Source: Pantoea sp. 18069
Lineage (GTDB): Bacteria > Pseudomonadota > Gammaproteobacteria > Burkholderiales > Burkholderiaceae_C
Direction of reading: 5' to 3'
DNA: 64,000 nt
Assembly: GCF_902706035.1 (NCBI RefSeq)
Contig: NZ_CACSJA010000020.1
Span: forward strand, 1-64,000
Both the position numbers and the translations under genes were made by a program. The notes under the pieces are model-generated. The model ran no database searches, was not told where the DNA came from, and worked only from the letters and a program-made list of their open reading frames with translations. How positions within the stretch are numbered: the stretch's first letter is position 1; each line of letters opens with the position of its first letter. Below are positions 36,818 to 46,400 of this stretch, piece after piece.

Positions 36818-38445
36818 TAAGCCAGCGTCGCCGCGGCCACCAGGCGCTGGGTATAGGGATGGCGCGGCGCATCGAGTACCTGGGAGACGGGCCCGGCCTC
36901 GAGCACTTCGCCATCCCTCATGACCATCACGTCGTGGGCCATCGCGCGGATGACTTCGACGTCGTGGGTGATCAGCAGGTAGCTCAGGCCGCGCTCCTTT
37001 TGCAGCCGCTGCAGCAGCGCCAGCACCTGCTGCTGCACGGTCACATCAAGCGCGCTCGTGGGTTCGTCGAGCACCAGCAACTGCGGCTGCACGATCAGCG
37101 CGCGCGCGATCGCCAGCCGCTGGCGCTGGCCGCCCGAAAACTCATGCGGGTAGCGCTGCAGCAGGCCCGGGTACTGCAGCTCGGTGAGCCCCACGTCGGC
37201 CAGGGCCTGCTCCACGCGCTGGCGGCGCTCGACAGCGGCGCTCGCAGGCGCGTGCATGCGCAGGCCTTCGCCGACGATTTCCTCTACCGTGAGGCGCGGC
37301 GACAGCGAAGAGAACGGGTCCTGGAACACGACCTGCACGCTGCGGCGCAGCGCCTGGTTGGCCGGGCTGTTGCGCGTGGCCGGCAGATGCCAGGCCTGGC
37401 CGTTGATGCGCAGTTGCCCATCGGACGGCAGCAGGCCCAAAATGGCCTGCGCCAGCGTCGACTTGCCCGAGCCCGACTCGCCGACGATGCCCAGCGTGTG
37501 GTGCGGCAGCAGGCGCAGGTCCACGCCCTTGACGGCAACGAACTCGCCTTTGCGAAACCAGCCGCGCAGCCCGGGCAAGGGCGTTGCATAGCGCACCTGC
37601 AACTGCTGCGTTTCGACCAGGGCCTGGTCGGCGCGCGGCGGCGCCTCGACCACGTCGCGCTGCGGCACGCTGCCGATCAGGCGGCGCGTGTACGCATGCT
37701 GCGGGTGGGAGAACACGTCCTGCACAGCGCCCTGCTCGACCAGCAGGCCATGCTCCATGACCGCCGCGCGGTCGGCGAAGCGGCGCACCAGGTTCAGGTC
37801 GTGGGTGATCAGCAGCAGCGCCATGCCGGTCTGGCGCTGCAGGTCGCCCAGCAGCTCGAGGATCTGCACGCGCAGCGTGACGTCGAGCGCCGTGGTCGGC
37901 TCGTCGGCCAGCAGCAGCTTGGGCGAAGACGCGAGCGCCATCGCGATCATCGCGCGCTGGCGCTGGCCGCCGCTGAGCTGGTGGGCAAACGCGCGCGCGC
38001 GCCGCCCGGGCTCGGAAATGCCGGTCGTGGCCAGCAGTTCGACGGCCTGTCTGCCCGCCTGGGCCGCCGACAGCGACTGCTTGAGCTGCAGCACTTCGGC
38101 AACCTGGTCGCCCACCGTCATCAGCGGATTCAGCGCCGTCATCGGCTCCTGGAAAATCATCGCCACGTCGCCGCCGCGCACGCCGCGCATTTCGCGCTCG
38201 GACAGCGCCAGCAGGTCACGGCCGTCGAACAGCACCTGGCCGCTGATGCGCGCCTCGCCTGCCAGGCGCAGCAGCGACAGCGCGGTCACGGTCTTGCCTG
38301 AGCCCGACTCGCCGACCAGCGCCAGCTTTTCGCCGGCGTGCAGCACGAAATTCACGCCATGCACCACCTGCTTGTCGCCAAAGCGCACCTGCAGATCGTG
38401 CACCGCCAGCAAGGGCGCGGGAGAAGATCCATTCATGGGTTTCAT
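36817..38445 (-). CDS. yejF: Peptide ABC transporter, double ATPase subunit YejF
   Basis: A 542-residue protein with two fused ABC ATPase domains. Walker A motifs are GESGSGKTVTALSL and GESGSGKSTLAQAIL; signatures are LSGGQRQRAMIAMAL and FSGGQRQRLAIARAL; Walker B motifs are LLLADEPTTALD and LLVLDEPTSALD. This matches YejF of the YejABEF system, which imports microcin C-like and other oligopeptides. The start at 38445 overlaps the yejE stop by four bases. Confidence 0.95.
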   Translation of the reverse strand: MKPMNGSSPAPLLAVHDLQVRFGDKQVVHGVNFVLHAGEKLALVGESGSGKTVTALSLLRLAGEARISGQVLFDGRDLLALSEREMRGVRGGDVAMIFQEPMTALNPLMTVGDQVAEVLQLKQSLSAAQAGRQAVELLATTGISEPGRRARAFAHQLSGGQRQRAMIAMALASSPKLLLADEPTTALDVTLRVQILELLGDLQRQTGMALLLITHDLNLVRRFADRAAVMEHGLLVEQGAVQDVFSHPQHAYTRRLIGSVPQRDVVEAPPRADQALVETQQLQVRYATPLPGLRGWFRKGEFVAVKGVDLRLLPHHTLGIVGESGSGKSTLAQAILGLLPSDGQLRINGQAWHLPATRNSPANQALRRSVQVVFQDPFSSLSPRLTVEEIVGEGLRMHAPASAAVERRQRVEQALADVGLTELQYPGLLQRYPHEFSGGQRQRLAIARALIVQPQLLVLDEPTSALDVTVQQQVLALLQRLQKERGLSYLLITHDVEVIRAMAHDVMVMRDGEVLEAGPVSQVLDAPRHPYTQRLVAAATLA

Positions 38446-39569
38446 GCCTTGTCCGATACCTGGGCCTTGCGCGGATCGAGCGCATCGCGCAGCGCGTCGC
38501 CCATGAAAGTCAGCAGCAGCAAGGTGCTCACCAGCACGGCAAACGTGCCCAGCGAAATCCACCAGGCGTCTATGCTGTTCTTGCCCTGGCTCAGCAGCTC
38601 GCCCAGGCTGGGGGTGCCCGGCGGCACGCCCAGGCCCAGGAAGTCCAGCGACGTCAGCGCGAGGATCGCGGCGCTCATGCGAAACGGCAGGAAGGTGACC
38701 ACGGGCGTGAGGCTGTTGGGCAGGATGTGGCGCCAGATGATCTGCGCATTGCCCACGCCCAGGGCGCGCGCGGCCTTCACATAGTCGAGCTGGCGGTTGC
38801 GCAGGAATTCGGCGCGTACGTAGTCCGACAGCCCCATCCAGCCGAACAGGCTCAGCAGCACCAGCAGCAAGGCGATGCTGGGCGCGAACAGCGCGCTGAA
38901 AATGATCAGCAGGTAGAGCTCGGGCATGGACCCCCAGATCTCGATGAGGCGCTGAAAGGCCAGGTCGGTCTTGCCGCCGAAAAAGCCCTGGATCGCGCCC
39001 GTGATCACGCCCAGCAGCACGCCGGTGATCGTGAGCGCGAGCGCGAACAGCACGCTCACGCGAAAGCCGTAGATCAGTTGCGCGAGCAGGTCGCGCCCGC
39101 GGTCGTCGGTGCCCAGCCAGTTGGCCGCGCTCGGCGGCGACGGGTTGGGCAGCGCGGCAAAATAATTGAGCGACTGCGGGCCGTAGCGGTTGGGCGTGTA
39201 GACCGCCCAGTTGCCGGGCTCGGCCAGGCGCTCGGCGATGAACGGATCGAGGTAGTCGGTGGTGGTCTCGAAGTCGCCGCCAAACGTCGTTTCGGGGTAG
39301 TCGTTCCACAGCGGCCAGTAGGTCTGGCCCTGGTAATGCACGGCAATGGGCCGGTCGTTGCTCAGCAGCTCCGCGCCCAGGCTCAGCAGCACCATGGCGC
39401 AGAAAATGACCAGGCTCCAGTAGCCCAGGCGGTTGCGCTCGAAGCGCTGCCAGGCGCGGCGCGCGGGCGACAGCGAGGGGCTCAACGACGGGGCAGGCGC
39501 TGCGGGAGGAAGCGCCTGCCCGGCTTGTACGGGGTCAGTCGAACTTGACACGTGGATCCACCCAGACAT
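38442..39569 (-). CDS. yejE: Peptide ABC transporter permease YejE
   Basis: A 375-residue inner-membrane permease of the DppC/OppC type. The large periplasmic insert TTFGGDFETTTDYLDPFI between the first and second helices is typical of YejE. The EAA loop (YVKAARALGVGNAQIIWRHI) contacts the ATPase. The 39569 start overlaps yejB by 35 bp; a GTG at 39551 would reduce this and is equally possible. Confidence 0.94.
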   Translation of the reverse strand: MSGWIHVSSSTDPVQAGQALPPAAPAPSLSPSLSPARRAWQRFERNRLGYWSLVIFCAMVLLSLGAELLSNDRPIAVHYQGQTYWPLWNDYPETTFGGDFETTTDYLDPFIAERLAEPGNWAVYTPNRYGPQSLNYFAALPNPSPPSAANWLGTDDRGRDLLAQLIYGFRVSVLFALALTITGVLLGVITGAIQGFFGGKTDLAFQRLIEIWGSMPELYLLIIFSALFAPSIALLLVLLSLFGWMGLSDYVRAEFLRNRQLDYVKAARALGVGNAQIIWRHILPNSLTPVVTFLPFRMSAAILALTSLDFLGLGVPPGTPSLGELLSQGKNSIDAWWISLGTFAVLVSTLLLLTFMGDALRDALDPRKAQVSDKA

Positions 39570-40566
39570 AGCAAAGGTCGCTGATCAGCTTGGTCGCCAG
39601 GCCGATCAGCGTGAACAGGTACAGGGTTCCGAGCACCACCGGGTAGTCGCGCCGGATCACGCTTTCATAGCTCAGCAGCCCCAGGCCGTCGAGCGAGAAC
39701 AGGGTTTCGATCAGCAGCGAGCCGGCGAAGAAGGCGCCGATGAACGCCGCCGGAAAACCGGTGATGATGGGAATCAGCGCATTGCGAAACACATGCTTCC
39801 ATAGCACCTGGCGCTCGCTCAGGCCCTTGGCGCGCGCGGTGAGCACATACTGCTTTCTGATTTCCTCAAGGAACGCGTTCTTGGTCAGCATGGCCGTGAC
39901 CGCGAAGCTGCCCGCGACCATGGCCGTGACCGGCAGCGCGATATGCCACAGGTAGTCGACGATGCGCGCGCCCCAGCTCAGTTGCTCCCAGTTGGCCGAA
40001 GTCAGCCCGCGCAACGGAAACCACTGCAGTTGGCCGCCAAAGATCACCAGCAGCGCGACGCCCAGCACAAAGCCCGGAATCGCATAGCCCACGAGAATGG
40101 CCAGCGTCGTCACCAGATCGAAGCGCGTGCCCGCGCGCACCGCCTTGGCCACGCCCAGCGGCACGGCGACGAGGTAGCTGATGAAGAACGTCCAGAGCCC
40201 GAGGCTGATCGACACCGGCAGTTTCTCGACCACCAGGTCCCAGACCGCCTTGTTGTGGAAAAAGCTGCGGCCCAGGTCGAAGCGCGCGAACTGGCCCAGC
40301 ATCTGGAAGAAGCGTTCATGCGCGGGCTTGTCGAAACCGTAGAGCGCCTTGATCTGCTCGAGGCGCTGCGGGTCCACGCCCTGGGCGCCGCGGTAGTTCA
40401 TGCCGCCGCCGCCGCCCGTGGCGCCACCCACGCCGGCCTTGGCTTCGGCCAGGTATTGCTCGACCGGCCCACCGGGCACGAACTGGATCACGACGAAAGT
40501 CAGCAGCAGCACGCCCAGCAGCGTGGGCACCATCAGCAGCAGCCGCTTGAGGATATAGACGAACAT
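39535..40566 (-). CDS. yejB: Peptide ABC transporter permease YejB
   Basis: A 343-residue DppB/OppB-type permease. It begins MFVYILKRLLLMVPTLLGVL, has a Gly-rich loop (VGGATGGGGGMNYRG) after the first helix, and the EAA loop is YVLTARAKGLSERQVLWKHV. The ATG at 40566 is the conserved start. It follows yejA by 11 bp in the yejABEF order. Confidence 0.95.
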   Translation of the reverse strand: MFVYILKRLLLMVPTLLGVLLLTFVVIQFVPGGPVEQYLAEAKAGVGGATGGGGGMNYRGAQGVDPQRLEQIKALYGFDKPAHERFFQMLGQFARFDLGRSFFHNKAVWDLVVEKLPVSISLGLWTFFISYLVAVPLGVAKAVRAGTRFDLVTTLAILVGYAIPGFVLGVALLVIFGGQLQWFPLRGLTSANWEQLSWGARIVDYLWHIALPVTAMVAGSFAVTAMLTKNAFLEEIRKQYVLTARAKGLSERQVLWKHVFRNALIPIITGFPAAFIGAFFAGSLLIETLFSLDGLGLLSYESVIRRDYPVVLGTLYLFTLIGLATKLISDLCYVWVDPRVKFD

Positions 40567-40577
40567 GGGCGGTCTTT

Positions 40578-42407
40578 CTAGCGCGGCTGAGCGGACGTTT
40601 GCAGCGGCATCTTGGCCCACCAGGTGTCAAGCGCCCAGAGTTCGCCGTTGCTGTAGGGCGGCACGGTCGCGGGGCGCTGCAGCCGCCAGGCGTTGTAGAC
40701 CATGCGGTGCGTGCCCGCGCTCCACTGCGGGATCAGATAGTGGCTGTGCGCGATCACGCGCTCGAGCGCATGGCAGGCGGGCAGCAGTTCGGCCTCGGAC
40801 TTGGCCGTGGTGATGGCCTTGATCAGCGCATCGACGGCCGGGCTTTTGACGCCCGCGTAGTTGCCCGAATCCTGGGTGTCGGCGGCCTGGCTGCCGAACA
40901 GGTCGGCGAATTCCTGGCCCGGGTTGTGCGTGCCCTGGAAGACGATGGTCGCCATGTCGAAGTCGAACTTCTGCAGCCGCTGCTGGAACAGCGCGAAGTC
41001 GACGGCGCGGTATTTGAGCTGTATGCCCAGCTTCTCGAGGTTGCGCTGCCAGGGCGCGACCGTGCGCAGGCTGCCTTCGCCGCTGTCGAGGTATTCGAGT
41101 TCGAGCGCCTGGCCGGCCGCGTTGCGCAGCACGCCGCCTTGCACCGTCCAGCCCGCATCGCGCAGCAGTTGCTGGGCACGGCGCAGATTGCCGCGCAGGG
41201 AATGGGGTGCGTCGGTGCGCGGCGGGCTGTACATTTCGCCGAACGCCGCGGCCGGAATCTGCGCGCGCCAGGGCTCCATCAGCGCGAGCTCGGCCGCGCC
41301 GGGCAGGCCCCGCGTCTCGCAGGCCGTATTGCCGAACATGCCGCGCACGCGGTAGTACGAGCCGTAGAACATCTGGCGGTTCATCCATTCATAGTCCATC
41401 GCCAGATCCAGGGCCTCGCGCACGCGCGCATCCTGCAGCAGCGGCCGGCGCGTATTGAGCACATAGCTCTGGAAGCCCGAAGGCAGCTTGTGCTCGAACT
41501 CGCCCTTGACCAGTTCGCCGGATGCGAAGCGCTTGCCACTGATGCGCCGCGCCCAGTCACCGGCGCTGTACACGCGCATCAGATCGAACTCGCCCGCCTT
41601 GAGCGCTTCGAGCCTGGCGGTGTTGTCCTTGTAGATCCTGACGCTCACGCGCTCGAAGTTGGCCGTGCCCTTGCGCACGCCCAGGTCCCTGGCCCAGTAG
41701 TTCGCATCGAGCACATAGGTGATGTCCTTGCCGAAACGCACCGGGCCCACGCGGTAGGGGCCGCTGCCGATTGGCAAGTCCATCACCACCTGGTCGAAAG
41801 GCCTGGCCTTGCCGTCTGCGCCGCGCCCCCAGTCGGGGCTGAAGACCGGCAGCGCGCCCACGGTCAGCGGCAGTTCGCGGTTGGGTACGTGGAAGCGAAA
41901 GCGCACCGTGCGCTCGCCCAGCACATCCGCGCCCGCAACGTCGATCAGCAGCGTCTTGTAGGCCGGCGAAGTGTACTGGCCGATCAGCGTCTCGTAGCTG
42001 TACTTCACGTCCTTGGCCAGCACCGGCTGGCCGTTGTGAAAGCGCGCCTCGCGCCGCAGCCGGAACGTGGCCGACAGGCCATCGGGCGCGACCTCCACAT
42101 CCTCGGCCAGCAGGCCGTAGCCGGTCGCGGTTTCATCGAGCGAGCCGATGAGCAGCGAGTCGAACATCAGGTTCGACAGATAGGCGGGCGCGTTGCCCTT
42201 GATCGTGAACGGGTTGTATTTGTCGAAAGTCGACACCCGCAGGTTGCTGACCAGCCGCAGCTCACCGCCCTTGGGCGCCTGCGGATTGACGTAATCGAAA
42301 TGCGTGAAGCCGGCGGGATACCGGGGCTCACCCCATAACGCATAGGCATGCGCGCTCCATGCAGGAGAAGCACCGATAAGCAGCAAAGAAAACAACCAGT
42401 AGCGCAT
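40578..42407 (-). CDS. yejA: Peptide ABC transporter substrate-binding protein YejA
   Basis: A 609-residue periplasmic binding protein of the SBP_bac_5 family. The signal peptide is [19 protein letters not shown]. The mature chain shows [31 protein letters not shown] and [20 protein letters not shown], typical of YejA. It is the first gene of yejABEF and divergent from fabI with 102 bp between starts. The start at 42407 gives the signal peptide directly; the longer frame is spurious. Confidence 0.95.
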   Translation of the reverse strand: MRYWLFSLLLIGASPAWSAHAYALWGEPRYPAGFTHFDYVNPQAPKGGELRLVSNLRVSTFDKYNPFTIKGNAPAYLSNLMFDSLLIGSLDETATGYGLLAEDVEVAPDGLSATFRLRREARFHNGQPVLAKDVKYSYETLIGQYTSPAYKTLLIDVAGADVLGERTVRFRFHVPNRELPLTVGALPVFSPDWGRGADGKARPFDQVVMDLPIGSGPYRVGPVRFGKDITYVLDANYWARDLGVRKGTANFERVSVRIYKDNTARLEALKAGEFDLMRVYSAGDWARRISGKRFASGELVKGEFEHKLPSGFQSYVLNTRRPLLQDARVREALDLAMDYEWMNRQMFYGSYYRVRGMFGNTACETRGLPGAAELALMEPWRAQIPAAAFGEMYSPPRTDAPHSLRGNLRRAQQLLRDAGWTVQGGVLRNAAGQALELEYLDSGEGSLRTVAPWQRNLEKLGIQLKYRAVDFALFQQRLQKFDFDMATIVFQGTHNPGQEFADLFGSQAADTQDSGNYAGVKSPAVDALIKAITTAKSEAELLPACHALERVIAHSHYLIPQWSAGTHRMVYNAWRLQRPATVPPYSNGELWALDTWWAKMPLQTSAQPR

Positions 42408-42509
42408 GCGACAATTCTGCCCTACGAACCGGCGCTGCGACCACCTGTCTGCCGCGCGGTACAGAATTTTGCGGCGCATGCCGCCCTCACTACCTCCTGG
42501 AGAAAAACA

Positions 42510-43310
42510 ATGGGTTTCCTCACCGGCAAAAAACTGCTGATCACCGGCGTTCTGTCCAACCGCTCCATCGCCTACGGCGTCGCCAAGGCCTGCCATGCGC
42601 AAGGCGCAGAACTGGCTTTCAGCTATGTCGGTGAGCGTTTCAAGGACCGCATCACCGAATTCGCGGCCGACTTCGACTCCAAGCTGGTGTTCGACTGCGA
42701 CGTAGGCGACGATGCGCAGATCGAAAAGCTGTTCGCCGACCTGGGCCAGACCTGGGGCAAGTTCGACGGTTTCCTGCACTCGATCGGCTTTGCACCGCGC
42801 GACGCGATCGCCGGCAACTTCCTCGACGGCCTGAGCCGCGAGAACTTCCGCATCGCCCACGACATCAGCGCCTACAGCTTCCCGGCAATGGCCAAGGCCG
42901 CCCTGCCCTACCTCAATGACAAGTCGTCGCTGCTGACGCTGTCCTACCTGGGCGCGCTGCGCTCCATTCCCAACTACAACACCATGGGCCTGGCCAAGGC
43001 CTCGCTCGAAGCCTCGGTGCGCTACCTCGCCGAAGCCGTGGGCCGCACCGAAGACGGCCGCAGCATCCGCGCCAATGGCATCTCGGCCGGCCCTATCAAG
43101 ACCCTGGCCGCCAGCGGCATCAAGGACTTCGGCAAGCTGCTCAGCCGCGTGGCCGAAGCCGCACCGCTGCGCCGCAACGTGACCCCCGAAGACGTGGGCA
43201 ATGTCGCGGCCTTCATGTTCTCCGACCTGGCCGCGGGCGTGACCGCCGAGATCACCTATGTCGACGGCGGCTTCAGCCAGACCGCGGGCCTGAGCGCCGA
43301 CCAGGTATAA
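42510..43310 (+). CDS. fabI: Enoyl-ACP reductase FabI (NADH)
   Basis: A 266-residue short-chain dehydrogenase-type enzyme that carries out the last reduction of fatty acid elongation, the target of triclosan. The N-terminal [20 protein letters not shown] binds NAD. The catalytic Tyr-x6-Tyr-Met-x-x-x-Lys region reads [17 protein letters not shown]. The C-terminus [13 protein letters not shown] is typical. A GGAG ribosome site precedes the ATG at 42510. Confidence 0.97.
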   Translation: MGFLTGKKLLITGVLSNRSIAYGVAKACHAQGAELAFSYVGERFKDRITEFAADFDSKLVFDCDVGDDAQIEKLFADLGQTWGKFDGFLHSIGFAPRDAIAGNFLDGLSRENFRIAHDISAYSFPAMAKAALPYLNDKSSLLTLSYLGALRSIPNYNTMGLAKASLEASVRYLAEAVGRTEDGRSIRANGISAGPIKTLAASGIKDFGKLLSRVAEAAPLRRNVTPEDVGNVAAFMFSDLAAGVTAEITYVDGGFSQTAGLSADQV

Positions 43311-43374
43311 AAAGCACCCCCTGAGCGACTTCGCGGCATGGGCCGCCCTCGCTTCCCCCTCTCTCGCTGCGCGG

Positions 43375-43396
43375 GAGGGGGACGGCAGCCTCGGTG
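43375..43396. other. GC-rich hairpin downstream of fabI
   Basis: In the 255-bp gap between fabI and the cation exporter, CCCCCTC near 43350 can pair with GAGGGGG near 43374, without a U-tract. It could be a weak terminator or one of the many CCCCCTC-type intergenic motifs of these genomes. The coordinates mark the right flank only approximately. Confidence 0.25.
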
Positions 43397-43565
43397 CGGG
43401 ACGGCCCTTCCTCGCTGCCTCCATTTCGGGGACACGTCAGCTCCCTGAACGGCGGACAGCGGTGGTGCTACGCAGAGGACCGGTCCAAGCGCCACTGTCG
43501 GAATTGAGGCCATGGGGCAGCAACGTCCCAGGCGTTTCTTTCATGCCTTGCCCTGGAACTAGCCC

Positions 43566-44531
43566 ATGCCCTCTGCCCACCATCGCCCGCATGACGACCA
43601 TGACCACGCGCATGGAAATGACCACGCCGGCCACAACCACGGCCCTGGCGGGCATTCCCATGCGCCGTCGGTCACCGCCTCGAACGCCAAACGCATCCAG
43701 TGGGTCTTCGTGATGACGCTGGGTTATGCGGGCGTGCAGGCGGTGGGCGGCTGGTGGTCGGGCTCGCTGGCGCTGATCGCCGATGCAGGCCATATGCTGT
43801 CCGATGCCGCGGCGCTGCTGCTGGCCCTGCTCGCCTACCGGATTGCCGCGCGCGCGCCCGACAAGTTGCGCACCTATGGCTTTCACCGCGTGCGCGTGCT
43901 CGCGGCGCTGGCCAACGGCGCGACGCTGCTGCTGCTCGTCGCCTGGATTACCTGGGAAGCCGTGGCGCGCTTTCGCCAGCCGACCGAAGTGCTCGCCGGG
44001 CCCATGCTGGCCGTGGCCGTGGTCGGCTTGCTGGTCAATGTGGTCGGCGCCTCGGTGCTGATGCGCGGCCAGCAAAACGACGGCAATCTGCGCGGCGCGC
44101 TGCTGCATGTCGTGGGCGATCTGCTGGGCTCGGTGGGCGCGATCGCGGCCGCGATCGGCATTCTGCTCACGGGCTGGACCGTGCTCGATCCGATTCTTTC
44201 GGTGCTGGTGGCGGTGCTGGTCGTGCGTTCGGCCTGGAGCCTGGTTTCGGACGCGCTATTGATCTTGCTGCAGGCCGTGCCGCGCGGACTCGATGTCGAA
44301 GCCGCGCAGGCCGATATCGCGCGCCTGCCCGGAGTCGCCGAAGTCGGCCATTTCCATGCGTGGACGCTGACCGACGAGCGCGTGGTGGCCACGGTACACG
44401 TGACGCCCGCGCCCGGCACCGAACCCCTCACGCTGCCGCAGTTGGTCGCGCAGTTGCTGCGCGAGCAGCATGCGATCGAGCATGTGACGGTGCAGGTAGA
44501 CCCGCCCGGCGGGCTGCAGGGCCCGCATTGA
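43566..44531 (+). CDS. Cation diffusion facilitator metal exporter
   Basis: A 321-residue inner-membrane CDF transporter, which exports Zn2+, Co2+ or Cd2+ in exchange for protons. Six transmembrane helices are visible; the metal site residues lie in IADAGHMLSDAAAL and LHVVGDLLGS (two H-x3-D motifs). The N-terminal 34 residues are packed with histidine (HHRPHDDHDHAHGNDHAG), a cytosolic metal-binding tail typical of CzcD/ZitB-like zinc exporters. The C-terminal ferredoxin-like domain is present. It is convergent with the DUF2789 gene. Confidence 0.92.
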   Translation: MPSAHHRPHDDHDHAHGNDHAGHNHGPGGHSHAPSVTASNAKRIQWVFVMTLGYAGVQAVGGWWSGSLALIADAGHMLSDAAALLLALLAYRIAARAPDKLRTYGFHRVRVLAALANGATLLLLVAWITWEAVARFRQPTEVLAGPMLAVAVVGLLVNVVGASVLMRGQQNDGNLRGALLHVVGDLLGSVGAIAAAIGILLTGWTVLDPILSVLVAVLVVRSAWSLVSDALLILLQAVPRGLDVEAAQADIARLPGVAEVGHFHAWTLTDERVVATVHVTPAPGTEPLTLPQLVAQLLREQHAIEHVTVQVDPPGGLQGPH

Positions 44532-44541
44532 GACGGCGGCG

Positions 44542-44778
44542 TTATTCGGCGCGCAACGACGCGTTGAGCTGGTCGATGACTTCGGCCCACTCGGCGTCGG
44601 CCCGCAGTTCCTCGCGCAGCAGGCGGGCCTGCGACTCCGACCAGAAAGGCGCTTCATGCAGCAGGACAGCGGGGTCCAGCGGTGCGTGTTCGCGGATGAA
44701 GTCGGCGATGCCTTGAGGATCATCGGCCAATCCCAATTGGGCAAACAGCTCGGAAAAGCGGGGATTGATGGAGTCCAT
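44542..44778 (-). CDS. DUF2789 family protein
   Basis: A 78-residue cytosolic protein of the DUF2789 family: RFSELFAQLGLADDPQGIAD and FIREHAPLDPAVLLHEAPFW. Helical, acidic, function unknown. It ends 10 bp from the cation exporter stop on the other strand. The ATG at 44778 fits the family start; the longer frame adds Arg-rich non-conserved residues. Confidence 0.85.
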   Translation of the reverse strand: MDSINPRFSELFAQLGLADDPQGIADFIREHAPLDPAVLLHEAPFWSESQARLLREELRADAEWAEVIDQLNASLRAE

Positions 44779-44963
44779 TGAAAAGTCCTTTGCACTATCA
44801 CGTTGATGACTTCGCAGCCGCCTGGGCGGCGGCGCCGGATGCGAGGTGACAGGACTGCCCCGACGGCGTTGCCGTGGTTGCAGCGCTGTTGGAGCATTGT
44901 GCAGGATTCCTCGGTGGTTCACGCCCCGGGCGCTGTCGGAGAAGGCGCCGACTCACACGCCTG

Positions 44964-45965
44964 TCATTCGGGCTGGATGCCTGCCGCCTTGATCACCTGG
45001 CCCCACTTGGCGGTTTCCTCGGCCTGGAATCTGGCCAGTTCATCGGGCGTGCCATGCCAGCGGCTGGTGCCCGACAGCGTGTAGAAGCTCGCGGCATGGC
45101 GGCTTTCCACGGCCTTGCCCAGCAGGCTGCTGAGCTGGTTCACGATCTGCGGCGGCGTGCCCGCGGGCAGGTAGGCCGCGAACCAGTAGCCCATGTTGTA
45201 GCCCTTGACGCCGGCCTGGTCTATGGTCGGCACGTCGGGCAGCATGGCGCTGCGCTCCTGCGTGGAAAAGCCCAGGGCCTTGAGCTTGCCGGCCTGCACC
45301 TGCGGCAGGCCGGTGGAGACGTCGGTGATCATCAGATCGATCTGGCCGCCGAGCAGGTCGGTGATGGCCAGCGGATTGCTCTTGTAGGGCACGTGCAGGA
45401 TGTCCACGCCCGCGAGCTGCTTGAGCATTTCCCCGGCCATGCGGCTCGAGGAACTGCCGCTGCCGAACGTCAGCTTGCCCGGGTGGGCCTTGGCATAGGC
45501 CACGAGGTCCTTGACGGACTGCAGTGGCGACGTGGAATTCACCACCAGCACCTGGCCGCCCTTGCCCAGGCCCGTCACGGGCGCGAAGTCCTTGACCGGG
45601 TCGTAGGGCAGCTTCTTGTAGAGGTGCTCGTTGGCCGCGTGCGTGGTGTTGGTGGTGATCAGCACCGTATAGCCATCGGGCGCGGCGCGCGCCACGCTCT
45701 GGGCGGCGAGCATGCCGCTGGCGCCGCCCTTGTTTTCCACGACCACGGCCTGGCCCGTCTCCTGGGTCAGCGACTGGCCCAGCGCGCGCGCGATCTGGTC
45801 GGTCGCGCTGCCGGCCGCGAACGGCACGACGAAGGTCAGCGGCTTGGCCGGGTACCTGGCCGCGCCTTGCGCAAAGGCTGCGGGTGCGGCCAGCACCAGC
45901 GCAGCGGCGATGCCTGCGCCCAGCGTGCGTCGGCGCAGGAAGTTCGGGGTGGATGGCTTGTTCAT
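44964..45965 (-). CDS. Bug/TctC-family periplasmic solute-binding protein
   Basis: A 333-residue Bug protein. The N-terminus has a twin-arginine-like RRRTLGAGIAAALVLAAPAA before the cleavage at AFAQ, so export may be by Tat or Sec. Family segments are LTFVVPFAAGSATDQIARAL and VVVENKGGASGMLAAQS. It is the last gene of the operon with the two AtuA-type genes, so it probably captures the carboxylic substrate used by them (inference). Confidence 0.9.
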   Translation of the reverse strand: MNKPSTPNFLRRRTLGAGIAAALVLAAPAAFAQGAARYPAKPLTFVVPFAAGSATDQIARALGQSLTQETGQAVVVENKGGASGMLAAQSVARAAPDGYTVLITTNTTHAANEHLYKKLPYDPVKDFAPVTGLGKGGQVLVVNSTSPLQSVKDLVAYAKAHPGKLTFGSGSSSSRMAGEMLKQLAGVDILHVPYKSNPLAITDLLGGQIDLMITDVSTGLPQVQAGKLKALGFSTQERSAMLPDVPTIDQAGVKGYNMGYWFAAYLPAGTPPQIVNQLSSLLGKAVESRHAASFYTLSGTSRWHGTPDELARFQAEETAKWGQVIKAAGIQPE

Positions 45966-46013
45966 GGTTTGTCTCCTGGGTTGTAGTAGTTGGGTGAATG
46001 AACGGTGAAGCGG

Positions 46014-46397
46014 TCAGGGCTCTTGCGGCCCCTTGCAATGGATCAGCAGATCGGCCGGCAGCGCGATCTCCATCTGCAGCAGGTCGAAGGCCAGCGCCTT
46101 GCCATGGCTGTCGAGGTTGAGCGCGCTGTTGACGCCGCCTTCGAGCACATCGTCGATGACGAAATTGAGCGCCTGCAACTGCGCCAGCACATGGCGCGCG
46201 ACGCTGCTGGGACTGCGCGGCGCGAAATGCGCGGCCACGCGCTCGGCCGTGACCTGGGCCTCGATCACCGGCCAGAGCAGCGGGTGGTAGGCGATCACGC
46301 TGATATTGCTGCGATTGCCTTTGTCGCCGGTACGGCCGTGGGCCAGACGGTACAGGGGCAGGCTCAGGGTGGCAAAAGAGTTCATGGGGAATGGCAT
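46014..46397 (-). CDS. AtuA-like C-terminal (ferredoxin-fold) domain protein
   Basis: A protein of 127 residues (or 123 from the ATG at 46385) equal to the small C-terminal domain that follows the DUF1446 domain in many AtuA proteins: YRLAHGRTGDKGNRSNISVI, LNFVIDDVLEGGVNSALNLD and GKALAFDLLQMEI. It directly follows the large AtuA-type gene by a few bases. The two probably form one enzyme from two chains. Confidence 0.85.
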   Translation of the reverse strand: MPFPMNSFATLSLPLYRLAHGRTGDKGNRSNISVIAYHPLLWPVIEAQVTAERVAAHFAPRSPSSVARHVLAQLQALNFVIDDVLEGGVNSALNLDSHGKALAFDLLQMEIALPADLLIHCKGPQEP

Positions 46398-46400
46398 GGA